Positions 25,030 to 34,074 of a DNA stretch of 64,000 bases are shown one piece after another (the stretch's first letter is position 1; each line of letters begins with the position of its first letter). This stretch comes from Roseburia inulinivorans DSM 16841. Lineage in GTDB: Bacteria > Bacillota > Clostridia > Lachnospirales > Lachnospiraceae. The DNA lies in assembly GCF_000174195.1 (NCBI RefSeq), contig NZ_ACFY01000113.1, positions 1 to 64,000 on the forward strand. The letters run 5' to 3'. The notes beneath the pieces were generated by a model. The model saw only the letters and a list, made by a program, of their open reading frames with translations, was not told the origin of the DNA and made no database searches. A program made the position numbers and the translations under genes.

Positions 25030-26697
25030 TCACAAACGCCCGAAGGCATAGAAATGTGTCTGCCAGTAGCTTGAATTGATGTTTGCGTATTGGATGGGCG
25101 AACCACAATGGAGCATCATCCCGTCGCCCACATAAATTCCCACATGGGATACAGGGCCGGGGCTGTCATAGGTTCCCGTGAAAAAGATAATGTCGCCGGG
25201 CTTTGCCTCGGAGGGAGAAATGATAGCACACTGGTTGTAAATGCCCTGCGCCGTGGTACGGGGCAGGTTGTGGACGCCGCTGGCCGTGTACACCCAGCAG
25301 ACAAAGCCCGAACAGTCAAAGGAGGTGGACGGGCTGGAGCCGCCCCACACATAGGGCCAGCCGATGTACTTTGTGGCTTCTTCCATGAGCGCCGCAAAAG
25401 CCGGGTCATCCAGCGCCTCGCCGGGTATCTCATAGCTGGGGCCGGTATCTTCGCCACCGTTGTAAATCCCTTCCCACAGATAGGGTTTGTTGCCTTTGAG
25501 CTGCTGCATAACGGTGTAGATTTCCCGCTGCTGTTCGTTAAGCCTCGGCAGGATCACGGCGGGCAGCGTCTTGTTTGTGAGGGTCACATTGAGAATGTAA
25601 TACTCATAGGGGACTTCCTCGGTGGTGGTTTCCCCTGTCTCCGGGTCGGTGCTGGTTTCGGTGCGGTAGCGTATCTCGACTTCCTCCGTCAAGGTCAGCT
25701 CATACTGTGCCTCAAAGATTTCTCGCAGTTCGTCCTGCACCTGTTCCCGGAAATACACATGGTACTTTGCCGAGAGATAGGACGCCAGCTCATAGGGGTT
25801 ATGGCCGATCTCGTCCACGGAATAGCGGTACTCGTCATAGCCGGGATGGGTGCTTTCGATGTTCGCTACCGTCTGCGCCAGCTCGTTTTCCAGTGCCGTG
25901 TAGTCCTCGTCCACGCCCAGCAGGTCCGTATCCTCCGAGGCGTAGGAGGTGCCGGATAACGCATTGGCAAGGCCGCTGCCAAGCGTGGGAAAGATAGAGC
26001 TTACCGCCGACACAAGAAAACAGAGCAGCAACAGCAGGAGCAGGACCAGCACCGCCACGGGATGACGGGTCACAAACTGCGCCGCCCGACGGGTCGCAGT
26101 TCCCGAAGCGGCAGCGGTTTTCTTTGCGGCCTTTGCGCCCTGTTTTGCAGCCGCCTTTGCTTCTTTGGAATACCGGCGTTTCAGTTTCCATTTCTGCTGC
26201 ACACGGGAAAGCGGATTGCTGGCAAGTTCCGGGTGCTCGGAGGCCATCTTTTGAAAATCTACATTGGCCCGGGCTTTTATGTCCTTCCGTTCCCACTTTG
26301 CCACCTTCCGGGCTGGGTGTTCCCGCCAGCGGCGTTTGGCATAGCGGGTCAGTTTCCGGGCTCCGGCCTCTGCGGCCAGCTCGGATTTATGGGCTCCTTC
26401 CACACCCACATTTTCATGCTCAACCTCGTGTATCTTGTTGTGGACATAGAACCACGCTTCTGTACGGGCTCCCCGGACTGCCTTTTTTGCAAGCCCCGGC
26501 GGCTTCTTCGCTGCCCGTTTTGCCTCGGTCTTGTCCAGTTTCTCCCGGGCCTTTCCCAGCTTTTCCCCGGCGTGTTCCGCTTTTGCCTGTGCTTTCTGGT
26601 ACTTGTCCTTTTTGCTCCCGGCCTTCTCGGCGGAGCCCTCCGGCTCCTGTGCCTTGCCGGTATCCTGCGGCCCGCCCGCTTCATCTTCCTGCCTCAT
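25030..26697 (-). CDS. NlpC/P60 cell-wall hydrolase of the transfer system (CD1108 type)
   Basis: The product is 555 residues from the ATG at 26697. A long Lys/Ala-rich cytoplasmic part is followed by a transmembrane helix near residue 215 (HPVAVLVLLLLLLLCFLV), an extracytoplasmic domain and a C-terminal NlpC/P60 peptidase with DCSGFVCW (Cys), SHVGIYVG (His) and MLHCG. It opens the wall for the mating channel, like TcpG/VirB1-type hydrolases. The frame stays open upstream to an AAAGGAGG site at about 26940, but there it meets only GTC/ATC, so the true start may be 77 codons earlier with a non-standard or mutated codon. Confidence 0.85.
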   Translation of the reverse strand: MRQEDEAGGPQDTGKAQEPEGSAEKAGSKKDKYQKAQAKAEHAGEKLGKAREKLDKTEAKRAAKKPPGLAKKAVRGARTEAWFYVHNKIHEVEHENVGVEGAHKSELAAEAGARKLTRYAKRRWREHPARKVAKWERKDIKARANVDFQKMASEHPELASNPLSRVQQKWKLKRRYSKEAKAAAKQGAKAAKKTAAASGTATRRAAQFVTRHPVAVLVLLLLLLLCFLVSAVSSIFPTLGSGLANALSGTSYASEDTDLLGVDEDYTALENELAQTVANIESTHPGYDEYRYSVDEIGHNPYELASYLSAKYHVYFREQVQDELREIFEAQYELTLTEEVEIRYRTETSTDPETGETTTEEVPYEYYILNVTLTNKTLPAVILPRLNEQQREIYTVMQQLKGNKPYLWEGIYNGGEDTGPSYEIPGEALDDPAFAALMEEATKYIGWPYVWGGSSPSTSFDCSGFVCWVYTASGVHNLPRTTAQGIYNQCAIISPSEAKPGDIIFFTGTYDSPGPVSHVGIYVGDGMMLHCGSPIQYANINSSYWQTHFYAFGRL

Positions 26698-26751
26698 GCG
26701 GTCAGAGGAACGGCTTTTCCGGCTGTCCTCTTGAAACTTACCGCTTTTGGA

Positions 26752-26774
26752 CTTCAGGCCATCATGGCCCGAAG
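26752..26774. repeat. 23-bp element palindrome, copy 10 (in the open frame upstream of the NlpC gene)
   Basis: Arms CTTCAGGCCA and TGGCCCGAAG around TCA. It is in frame with the NlpC/P60 gene extension and would encode S-G-H-D-G-L-K. Confidence 0.85.
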
Positions 26775-26949
26775 GGCTGTCCTGTCCGGTATCCTCGTCC
26801 TCAAACCGCAGACGCCGGGATGGTGCGGGGGAAGGTCCTTCCCGTTCAGCCGGTCCGGGGCGATTGCCCCCGGTATCCTCCGTCGGCCCCGGCCTCTGAA
26901 AATTCCGTTTGTCCGGTTTCTTTCCGATGACGTATCCCTCCTTTCCAAA

Positions 26950-26972
26950 CCTCGGGCCAACATGGCCCGAAG
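26950..26972. repeat. 23-bp element palindrome, copy 11
   Basis: Arms CCTCGGGCCA and TGGCCCGAAG around ACA; 4 bases after the VirB4 stop. Confidence 0.92.
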
Positions 26973-26976
26973 TGTG

Positions 26977-29370
26977 TTATGCCCGGTTCATTTCCTGTTT
27001 TTTGTCCTCCGGGCGGGTGGTCATAATGGCGTACAGCTCGGTATTCTGCGGGAAGCGGTCAACAAACGGGATGGTGGTATTCCCGAAGAACAGCAACCCT
27101 TCGCCGGAATTGGTATGGGTCACATAGGAAAGCTGGTGGGGGCTGATCCCAAGCTGTTTAGCTAAAATCTGCCGGTCCCCCTGTGCCTGCGAGAGCAGCA
27201 CAAGGAAGTCCGAGTTTTCAAAGATGTTCTCAATCTCTGGGCTTGCCAGAAAATCCTTTACGTTCTGCGTTAAAGCACTCGGAACGCACCCTTTTTTTCG
27301 CAGCATTTTCCAGATCGCCACACAATAGCTTGCCGTCAGCCGGTCGCGGAGCAGCACATGGAACTCGTCGAAGTAGCACCATGTAGCGATACCACGCAGG
27401 AAATTCATGGACACCTGCGAGTTTACCAAGTCCTGCATAATGAGCATGGCAATCGTCCGAAGCCCGGCCCCCAGCTTTTTTAAGTCAAGGCATACCAGAC
27501 GGCGGTTCAGGTCCACATTGGTTTCATGGTTGAACACATTAAGGGAACCCGACACATAGATTTCAAGGGCAGTTGCCAGCCGTACCGCCTCGCCCTCCGG
27601 CTGGGAACAGAGCAGGTCATACAGGGTTTGGAGGGTCGGCATTTTGCTTGTTTCCGGGTCCTGCAAGTGTTCCCGGTACATCTGGCGTACACAGCGGTCA
27701 ATGACGGTCCGCTCCACCGGCTGCAAGCCGTCCTTGCCGCCGACGATCAGCTCCATCAGTGACAGGATAAAGTCGGCTTTCAGCGCCATCGGGTTTTCCT
27801 CGTCGAAGCTCAAATCAATGTCCATCGGATTGATGTGGTGGGGGCTGTCCGGGGCGATCTCGATGACCTGACCGCCCAGCCGCTTGATAAGGGGCGAATA
27901 TTCGCCCATCGGATCAACCACAATGATCCGGTCACGGGTGGCAAGGAACACGTTCACAAGCTCCCGCTTTGCGGCAAAGGATTTGCCGGAGCCCGGCACG
28001 CCGAGGAACAGGCCGTTGGGGTTTTTGAGCTTTTTCCGGTTTGCCATGATGACGTTATGGGAAAGTGCGTTGAGCCCGTAATAGACGGCTTCGCCATCCA
28101 TGCGGAGCTCCTGCGTCATAAAGGGAACGAAAATGGCCGTGGAGCTGGTCGTCATGCCACGCTTGATCTCAATGCCGTTATGACCCAGCGGAAGGCTGGA
28201 AAGAAAACCGTCCTCCTGCTGGAAGTCCAGCCGCTTCAAGGTGCAGTTGTATTTCTGGACGATACCCGACACCGTGAACAGGTCATTGTCCAGCTCCCGG
28301 CGGGTCGGGGCCATGTTTACCACAAGGAAGGTCAGCAGGAACATTCTTTCATTCCGGCTCTGTAAATCTTCCAGAAGGGTCTTTGCGTCGTTGCTGTACG
28401 TTACAAGGTCGGGCGGAAGTATGTCCATGTCGTACCCTGACCGGGCTGCCTTCTTTTGTTCCTCCACCTTCATCTTGTCAATGTCGGAGACTTTGGCCTT
28501 GATAGATTTTACGGCGGCGGCCTGATCGACGGTTTGGATATGGAGAGTGATGGTCATTTCCGCGTCCATTTCCAAAAGCTCCGCCAGCAGCTTGTCCGAG
28601 AGCTCCGAGGCCAAAATCTGCAAGTAGGAGGCAGCGCCCCAAGTCGTCCCCACCCGGAACAGACGGCTGAAACGAAAATCGAAACTGTCCGGGGCGATAA
28701 AGTCTTTGGTGGAAAGCCCGGTTTTGGGGATCATATCCCATGAAAACCGGAAGGGGGAGCCGCTGCCGGGGTGGAGTTGCCCGTGAAGAAGTTCCAGCCG
28801 TTCCAGCCCCGAAAGGGAACGGCACTTGACGCCCAGCTTTTTGAAGTTCCCGCAAATGTCCGCCTCTACACGTTCCAGCCTTGCCCTGGCGGTGGAAAGG
28901 TCGTCCACGTTCACGCCGAAGGTCAGGAGCTTTGTGCGGACAATGCCGTTGTTGCTTTTGGCGATCTGGTTTTCCAGCATTTCCACATACTCACACCGGA
29001 CGCTGTTGTAATCATCGTCCTGCATGGGGATGTTCACGCTGTACCGGCTGCCCGGGCGGCTTCGGTGGTTGAGGAAGGAAAGCTGGAACGGAAGGCTGCT
29101 GTCAAAGTAGTTGAGGCAGGCGCTCCACCCGTCAAAGATGGCCGCCTGATCCTCGGACTGTGCGAGCTGGTAGTTGATGTCCTCGTATTCAATGGTTTTG
29201 GTGTAATAGCGGTCCGCTACCCGGCACACCCCGTCCCGGTACATTTCCCGGTAAGGGAGGGTCTGCTGGGCGGTGGTGGGAATGTTCTTTCCTTTCGTGA
29301 ACAGGCCGGTAAGGCCCTGCTTTTCAGGCTTTCTGCCTGCGGGCTTTCCGGCCCTTCTGCTGTTTCGCAA
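26977..29370 (-). CDS. VirB4/TraE-type conjugation ATPase
   Basis: The product is about 797 residues from a TTG at 29370, chosen because AAAGGAGG lies 9 bases upstream. The N-terminal half is the CagE/VirB4 N domain. The P loop FLGVPGSGKSF lies near residue 455 and a Walker B WCYFDEFHVLL near 680. VirB4 powers assembly of and transport through the type IV secretion channel at the inner face of the membrane. The gene starts inside the 3' end of prgI, 47 bases before its stop, so the two are coupled. Confidence 0.93.
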   Translation of the reverse strand: MRNSRRAGKPAGRKPEKQGLTGLFTKGKNIPTTAQQTLPYREMYRDGVCRVADRYYTKTIEYEDINYQLAQSEDQAAIFDGWSACLNYFDSSLPFQLSFLNHRSRPGSRYSVNIPMQDDDYNSVRCEYVEMLENQIAKSNNGIVRTKLLTFGVNVDDLSTARARLERVEADICGNFKKLGVKCRSLSGLERLELLHGQLHPGSGSPFRFSWDMIPKTGLSTKDFIAPDSFDFRFSRLFRVGTTWGAASYLQILASELSDKLLAELLEMDAEMTITLHIQTVDQAAAVKSIKAKVSDIDKMKVEEQKKAARSGYDMDILPPDLVTYSNDAKTLLEDLQSRNERMFLLTFLVVNMAPTRRELDNDLFTVSGIVQKYNCTLKRLDFQQEDGFLSSLPLGHNGIEIKRGMTTSSTAIFVPFMTQELRMDGEAVYYGLNALSHNVIMANRKKLKNPNGLFLGVPGSGKSFAAKRELVNVFLATRDRIIVVDPMGEYSPLIKRLGGQVIEIAPDSPHHINPMDIDLSFDEENPMALKADFILSLMELIVGGKDGLQPVERTVIDRCVRQMYREHLQDPETSKMPTLQTLYDLLCSQPEGEAVRLATALEIYVSGSLNVFNHETNVDLNRRLVCLDLKKLGAGLRTIAMLIMQDLVNSQVSMNFLRGIATWCYFDEFHVLLRDRLTASYCVAIWKMLRKKGCVPSALTQNVKDFLASPEIENIFENSDFLVLLSQAQGDRQILAKQLGISPHQLSYVTHTNSGEGLLFFGNTTIPFVDRFPQNTELYAIMTTRPEDKKQEMNRA

Positions 29371-29710
29371 TCGGCTGCGCCTCCTTTCTGGCGCTAAGCA
29401 GCGCATAGAAGTTTTCGGTTTTGTAAGGCCGCACACGGGGATAGAGGAACCGGGTGCGGATGATATTTTTCAGCACTTTTTCCAGCGGCAGGCCGTCCCG
29501 CTCATACATAGCCAGAAAGAAGAACGGGAGCATGAGGCCGATCATCAGGAACATGGCGGCGCTGTTCCCGATACTGCCACGGGAAAACAGGTAAGCCGGG
29601 AGGCCCACCGCCGCCGCGCTGGAAAAACAAACAAGCTGGCGCTTCGTCAGATTGAAGGCCAGCTTTGTCTTGATTTTGGAAAGGTCTTTTGGTACTGGCA
29701 CATAGGCCAT
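29324..29710 (-). CDS. PrgI family transfer protein
   Basis: The product is 128 residues. The start MAYVPVPKDLSKIKTKLAFNLTKRQLVCF is the PrgI signature. Two transmembrane helices follow at about residues 30-50 and 55-80, then a cytoplasmic segment EKVLKNIIRTRFLYP. PrgI-like proteins are VirB3 counterparts that partner VirB4. The gene overlaps virB4 by 47 bases. Confidence 0.88.
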   Translation of the reverse strand: MAYVPVPKDLSKIKTKLAFNLTKRQLVCFSSAAAVGLPAYLFSRGSIGNSAAMFLMIGLMLPFFFLAMYERDGLPLEKVLKNIIRTRFLYPRVRPYKTENFYALLSARKEAQPIAKQQKGRKARRQKA

Positions 29711-29731
29711 TTGGGTACACCTCCTTTATTG

Positions 29732-29754
29732 CTTCGGGCCAGCATGACCCGAGG
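29732..29754. repeat. 23-bp element palindrome, copy 12
   Basis: Arms CTTCGGGCCA and TGACCCGAGG around GCA; directly abuts the stop codon at 29755. Confidence 0.9.
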
Positions 29755-30375
29755 TTATCTTGCGGCCTCTTTGGCCGGGGCTGTGCTGCGGGCAGCTTCG
29801 GCGGCCTCTCGTCCGCTCTGCCTTGCCCGCCAGTATTCGGGGTGATACTGCCGGATGGACTGATTGAGTTTTTCTTCAAACTGTCCTTTGTCCTTAATGC
29901 GGTCAGGGATTTTCCACAGCTTTTTGTCCAGCAGCTCCCGGAGCACCACACTTTCCTGTGCGTCCTCCTCATAGCAGATATAGCCCTTGTCCTTGAAGCC
30001 GCACTTTTTCGCTGCTGGGGAGAGGACGGCGGCTACCTCATTTGCCACCATCGTTCCGCCGTGGCTGGCGGTAGATACCAGAAACACCCCCGGACAGAGG
30101 GTTTCACAATTCTGCACCTCGCCCCACGGGGAACTTTTCGGCCCATGGAACATTCCGCCCGTCCGGCTCCGGTCCGCCTGCATGAGCGCCGCCTTTTCCA
30201 AGATGGCGCGAAGTTCCGGGGAAAAGTAGGCGTATTCCCGAAGGACACGGGCGGCCTCCCCGCCGCAGGCGTTCATCAACAGGGTATAGGCGTCACTGTC
30301 CGCTTTGGTACAGCGGCCCAGCAGTTTTCCGTCGTAATAGCAGGCCGCGTCATAGCCCGTCCGTTTGCGTGGCAT
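29755..30375 (-). CDS. Conserved element protein, unknown function
   Basis: The product is 206 residues from the ATG at 30375 (GGAGG upstream). It begins KRTGYDAACYYDGKLLGRC, has a central stretch with several His, Gly and Cys (ETLCPGVFLVSTASHGG) and ends in a charged helix with RQYHPEYWRARQSGRE. No membrane segment or known fold is evident. Its place between prgI and the SpoVG-like gene is constant in Tn1549-type elements, which suggests a transfer or regulation role. Confidence 0.65.
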   Translation of the reverse strand: MPRKRTGYDAACYYDGKLLGRCTKADSDAYTLLMNACGGEAARVLREYAYFSPELRAILEKAALMQADRSRTGGMFHGPKSSPWGEVQNCETLCPGVFLVSTASHGGTMVANEVAAVLSPAAKKCGFKDKGYICYEEDAQESVVLRELLDKKLWKIPDRIKDKGQFEEKLNQSIRQYHPEYWRARQSGREAAEAARSTAPAKEAAR

Positions 30376-30394
30376 GGTTCCCGCCTCCTTTCTG

Positions 30395-30417
30395 CTTCGT
30401 GCCAGCATGGCCCGAGG
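30395..30417. repeat. 23-bp element palindrome, copy 13
   Basis: Arms CTTCGTGCCA and TGGCCCGAGG around GCA; directly abuts the stop codon at 30418. Confidence 0.88.
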
Positions 30418-30840
30418 TCAACGCTCTGCACTGCGGCTGGGCTTTTCCTTCGGAGGCCGCTCTGCCTTTGCCTGTTCAGCAGCCGCTTTCCCGGCTTTGA
30501 GCTGGTCGCTGATGGACGCACGCCCCACAGAGCCGCGCTCCGCCATCTGTTCCAGCTTTGCCTCATAGGCTTGCAGAACAGCGGTGTTGAGCTGTTCTCG
30601 GAACTCCTTTGTGACAGGGTAGGCCATATCCCGGTAGCCGCCTTTGCCGTCCGGCTGGCTGGGCATCCCAAGAAAGAGGCCCTTGCTGCCCTGTACGATT
30701 TTCAGATTTTCCACCACAAAACAGTCATTGAATTTCACGCTGGCAAAGCCCATCAGATTTTTCACAGGTTCGATGACCCGCACGCTTACATCCAGCTTTA
30801 TAGGGGCGGCTGGTGTTCCGCCCGCAGTTTTTTCCTGCAT
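30418..30840 (-). CDS. SpoVG-domain protein
   Basis: The product is 140 residues from the ATG at 30840. Residues 15-95 match the SpoVG fold: LDVSVRVIEP.., LMGFASVKFNDCFVVENLKI.., then GLFLGMPS and YPVTKEFREQLNTAV. SpoVG is a small RNA/DNA-binding regulator; element copies may regulate transfer genes. The C-terminal 45 residues are a Lys/Ala/Pro-rich tail. It lies between two palindrome copies. Confidence 0.85.
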   Translation of the reverse strand: MQEKTAGGTPAAPIKLDVSVRVIEPVKNLMGFASVKFNDCFVVENLKIVQGSKGLFLGMPSQPDGKGGYRDMAYPVTKEFREQLNTAVLQAYEAKLEQMAERGSVGRASISDQLKAGKAAAEQAKAERPPKEKPSRSAER

Positions 30841-30856
30841 GGATTTCTCCTTTCCG

Positions 30857-30879
30857 CTTCGGGTCAGCATGGCCCGAAG
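30857..30879. repeat. 23-bp element palindrome, copy 14
   Basis: Arms CTTCGGGTCA and TGGCCCGAAG around GCA; 4 bases after the stop of the VirB6-like gene. Confidence 0.92.
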
Positions 30880-30883
30880 TCTC

Positions 30884-31750
30884 TTAATGGCAGCCGAAGA
30901 TGGATTTTGCAAGACTGCCTGTTTTGAATAAGGTAAAACACAGCAGCACCGTATATCCCACACAGCCCCAGATTGCCCCGATGGGGTCGCCGTCGGTGGC
31001 GATACTCTGGATCAGCACCGCATAGATGGCGACACAGACCAAGATCAATAGACCTTGAAAGCCCACCGCAAAGAGAGAGCGGAAATAGTTCTGCCCCATG
31101 TGTCCGTTTTCCCTGTTGGGGACTGTGGCAAACGGGATAGGCGCTAAACTTGTGAGTAAATAAATTTCAATCATACGGCCATATACGATGACGAAAATCA
31201 CGATGTTTAAGGCAATCATGGTAAGCTGGATCAGGAAGGACTGGAGCCAGAGTCCGAACAGAGGGCCTAACTCCATCGCCTCAAGCTCTGTCCGCAGACT
31301 GTCCAGCACATCCGGCGTGATCTCTGTCCCGTTCTGGATAATGCCCGCTGACTGCTGTATCACATGCTGGCTCACATCAAAGACCGCCAGCACGATATTG
31401 AAGGTATTCGTCAGGATCATCACAGCCACAAAGGTTTTGAACACCCACTTAAAAAACATCCATGTGTCAACTTCATGGAGGTTGTTGCGTTCTATGAGCA
31501 TCTGTATCAGTTCATAGGTCATAACAAAAGTGAGGATGACCCCGGCGATTGGCAGAATGGCAGTTTCGGAGATCTGTCGTATCATGGAAAAGACCCCGGC
31601 GTTCCAGTCCGCCGGGGTCGTGCCTACCTGTGTGGCGATCTCGCCAACGCTCTGATTGACGTTATCGAAAAGGCCATCCAGATTTCCCATGATACCATCG
31701 ACGAGCAGACCTTTCAGCCATTCAACGATTGCGTCGATGATAAAGTCCAT
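30884..31750 (-). CDS. VirB6/TrbL-like polytopic transfer protein
   Basis: The product is 288 residues with about six hydrophobic segments after an amphipathic N terminus (VDGIMGNLDGLFDNVNQSV). The central loop MELGPLFGLWLQSF and the motif YLLTSLAPIPFATVPNRENG are typical for the TrbL/VirB6-like protein of Tn1549-type systems. It forms part of the inner-membrane pore. The maff2 gene should precede it, but only a 3' remnant is left there because of the nested insertion. Confidence 0.88.
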   Translation of the reverse strand: MDFIIDAIVEWLKGLLVDGIMGNLDGLFDNVNQSVGEIATQVGTTPADWNAGVFSMIRQISETAILPIAGVILTFVMTYELIQMLIERNNLHEVDTWMFFKWVFKTFVAVMILTNTFNIVLAVFDVSQHVIQQSAGIIQNGTEITPDVLDSLRTELEAMELGPLFGLWLQSFLIQLTMIALNIVIFVIVYGRMIEIYLLTSLAPIPFATVPNRENGHMGQNYFRSLFAVGFQGLLILVCVAIYAVLIQSIATDGDPIGAIWGCVGYTVLLCFTLFKTGSLAKSIFGCH

Positions 31751-31790
31751 ACATCAGCTCCTTTTCTGGAAAAGGGACAACGGGTGACAC

Positions 31791-31861
31791 TTAGCTGAAC
31801 AGGCCGGACAGCAGAGGGATAAGCTGAAGGCCGATCAGAACGACACCGCCGCCCGCCATGA
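31791..31861 (-). pseudogene. maff2 gene, 3' remnant
   Basis: Read on the minus strand, the remnant encodes the end of a Maff2 protein, MAGGGVVLIGLQLIPLLSG plus FS and a stop at 31791. The 5' part lies 10 kb away (41883-42041). The break is at GA 31860-31861. The gene encodes a small two-helix membrane protein that normally sits between virD4 and the VirB6-like gene. Confidence 0.88.
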
Positions 31862-31912
31862 GCTGTTTTATCCCCAATTAGGTGTAAAACTCTGCTCGAT
31901 GGCGGGCGGCGG
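31846..31912. repeat. Inverted repeat across the left junction of the nested element
   Basis: CCGCCGCCCGCCAT (31846-31859, end of maff2) is exactly repeated in inverse orientation at 31899-31912. A further GAGC/GCTC pair lies inside a one-base bulge. The second arm lies inside the nested element. Confidence 0.75.
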
Positions 31913-31964
31913 CGTACAAAAAATCTATATGGTGTTTTTAAGAGAACCGTCCCGGCGGGACAGG

Positions 31965-33635
31965 TCAGGCAGTGACCTGTTCCACCTCTGGGATGGGTTT
32001 GAGATTAAAATGAATTTCGATAGAAATGTGTCTTGTTTTATCTTCGTCAATGCGCTCATGCACGACGATTTCTTTGATTAAGCGGTTGAGGGTGGCTGCG
32101 TCCAGCTCTGTGATATTGGCGTATTCCTGAATGGCTTCCACCCATTGTTTTGCGTCATTGGCAAGCTGGACTTCATCGGACAGCCGCTTTCTGCCCTCGG
32201 ACACTTTTGCTTTAAGCTCCGCTTGCTCGGTCTGTGTCTTTTCCAGCATGGTGTTGAAATTCTGCTCACTGATACGCCCTGCAATCATATCCTCATAAAG
32301 CCGCATGACCATTTTATCCAGAACCTCAATCCGTTCCTCGTCCCTTGTAAGGGAGCGTTCCATTGCTTCCCGCTGTTCCCGCTGCTCGGCTTCACAGGTA
32401 TTAGTCAGGCGGTCGGCAACCGCTTTCCCGTCCATCAGGGCAGCTCTGGCACATTCCCGGATTTTCCGCAGCACATGGCTGTAAAGGGTGTCATAGTCAA
32501 TCCGGTGCTGGGTGCAGTGGTTCTTTCCAAAGGCATTGTAGGTCTTGCAGGAATAAATCTGCTGGGGATGTTTTGCGTTTGTGTAGCGTATCGTCAGCGA
32601 CTTCCCACACTCGCCGCATTTTATCAGTCCGGCAAACAGGCTGATTTCATTGGTCTGCCCCGGACGCTGGCGGGATTTCAGCTTGTTCTGCACAATGTCA
32701 AAGCTCATGCGGTCAATCAGCGGTTCATGCTGTCCCTCCACCACAATCCAGTCCTCCGGCTTCTTTTCTCCAATCGTGCCGATTTTGAAACGGTAGTCTT
32801 TTTTCTGGGAAGCAATCGCCCCGGTGTAGACGGGATTCATCAAGAGGTCTTTGATAACGGAGAAGTCCCACATATACCGTCCGTTTTCCGGGTCTTTCTT
32901 TTCCCATTTGGTGCGGGTATTGCGAAGCCCCCGTTCCCGGTTCCACCATGTGGGGCAGGGGATTTTTTCTTCCTCCAGCCGTCTGCGGATATAGTTCGGA
33001 CCATGACCGTTCAGGGCATATCCGAAAATCAGCCGCACAATCGGGGCGGTTTCCTCGTCAATGAGCAGATGGTTTCTGTCCTCTGGGTCTTTCCGATACC
33101 CAAAGGGGGCAAGACACCCGGTAAACTGTCCTTTCTGCGCTTTCAGAAGATAAGAGGAATGGACTTTCTTGGAAATATCCTTGCTGTACATCTCGTTCAG
33201 GATATTCTTGAACGGGGCAATATCGTTGTTATCCCGCAGGGTGTCGATACCGTCATTCATGGCGATATAGCGGACACCGTTTCTTGGGAAAAAGTCCTCA
33301 ATCAAATGCCCGGTTTGCAGATAGTTACGCCCCAGTCGGCTGAGGTCTTTCGTGATGACAAGGTTGATTTGCCTGCGCTCAATGGCTCTCAACATTCTCT
33401 GTAAATCAGGACGCTCCATATTAAGACCTGTGAAGCCATCGTCCTGATAGACTGCCACAACCTCCCATCCCTGCTTTTCGCAGTATTTTTCCAGCATATC
33501 ACGCTGGTTTGCGATACTGGCACTTTCGCCTTGCAGGTCATCGTCCTTTGACAGCCTGCAATAGACCGCTGCACGATACCCTCCGGCAAGTGCCGAACCG
33601 ATTGTTCTGTATTCCATTTCGTTCATCATAGCCAT
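31965..33635 (-). CDS. TnpX-like large serine recombinase of the nested element
   Basis: The product is 556 residues. The resolvase domain has the catalytic Ser in VYCRLSKDD at about residue 24, LVITKDLSRLGRNYLQTG, and the recombinase domain with YALNGHGPNYIRRRLEEE. A zinc ribbon CGECGKSL..C..C lies near residue 338, then a long coiled coil and a C-terminal tail. It lies about 100 bases inside the left end. It should excise and insert the nested element at GA. The start overlaps the stop of the TnpW-like gene. Confidence 0.92.
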   Translation of the reverse strand: MAMMNEMEYRTIGSALAGGYRAAVYCRLSKDDDLQGESASIANQRDMLEKYCEKQGWEVVAVYQDDGFTGLNMERPDLQRMLRAIERRQINLVITKDLSRLGRNYLQTGHLIEDFFPRNGVRYIAMNDGIDTLRDNNDIAPFKNILNEMYSKDISKKVHSSYLLKAQKGQFTGCLAPFGYRKDPEDRNHLLIDEETAPIVRLIFGYALNGHGPNYIRRRLEEEKIPCPTWWNRERGLRNTRTKWEKKDPENGRYMWDFSVIKDLLMNPVYTGAIASQKKDYRFKIGTIGEKKPEDWIVVEGQHEPLIDRMSFDIVQNKLKSRQRPGQTNEISLFAGLIKCGECGKSLTIRYTNAKHPQQIYSCKTYNAFGKNHCTQHRIDYDTLYSHVLRKIRECARAALMDGKAVADRLTNTCEAEQREQREAMERSLTRDEERIEVLDKMVMRLYEDMIAGRISEQNFNTMLEKTQTEQAELKAKVSEGRKRLSDEVQLANDAKQWVEAIQEYANITELDAATLNRLIKEIVVHERIDEDKTRHISIEIHFNLKPIPEVEQVTA

Positions 33636-33833
33636 TTACCCACACAATCCAGACGGTATCTGGCTCTTTTGAACCTCATCTTCATTATAGCTCATATCTT
33701 TCCTTTTAGCAAGATATTCTTTCGTATTTGTCTTACCGTATTTCTGGGAAATCAGGCTGACGAACACATCGGTTGCGTCCAGTTCCCCGTCAAATACCGT
33801 TGTAACATGAATCTCTGTTTTGTTTTTTGCCAT
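33636..33833 (-). CDS. TnpW-like transposon protein
   Basis: The product is 65 residues, beginning AKNKTEIHVTTVFDGELDATDVF. Small proteins of this type accompany TnpX recombinases in Tn4451-type elements. A GGAGG lies upstream and the stop overlaps the recombinase start (TAAATG), so the two should be translated together. Function unknown. Confidence 0.75.
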   Translation of the reverse strand: MAKNKTEIHVTTVFDGELDATDVFVSLISQKYGKTNTKEYLAKRKDMSYNEDEVQKSQIPSGLCG

Positions 33834-34074
33834 AGGCAGTTATCCTCCATACATGAAAATAGCCAGACAGAGGGTGTCGGCAACGAAGTCCGGCAACGGG
33901 CTTCAAAAGACCTTGCAAACAATCTCAATCTGGCGATGGTTACTATTTATACTTTTCTTTTATTTTTCTGTTGTTTTGGTTGTCATAGGGGAGAAAAGCC
34001 GATAGTTTCGGGATTTTCCCCGGCAACCGGCTCGGCAACGGGATAGCAACAGGGGGTGCAACGGGCTGCCATTT
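33834..34074. other. Intergenic region between VapE and TnpW genes, iteron-rich
   Basis: No gene is supported. It holds direct repeats of CGGCAAC at 33878, 33891, 34021 and 34033 and relaxed copies at 34044 and 34057. It is a candidate replication or control region of the nested element. Confidence 0.5.

Noticed and set aside
32145..33404. 419-codon rightward open frame opposite the TnpX-like gene
   Set aside because: It is the mirror of a well-supported recombinase, has no ribosome site and no recognisable domain. The same holds for other long antisense frames in the high-GC element.
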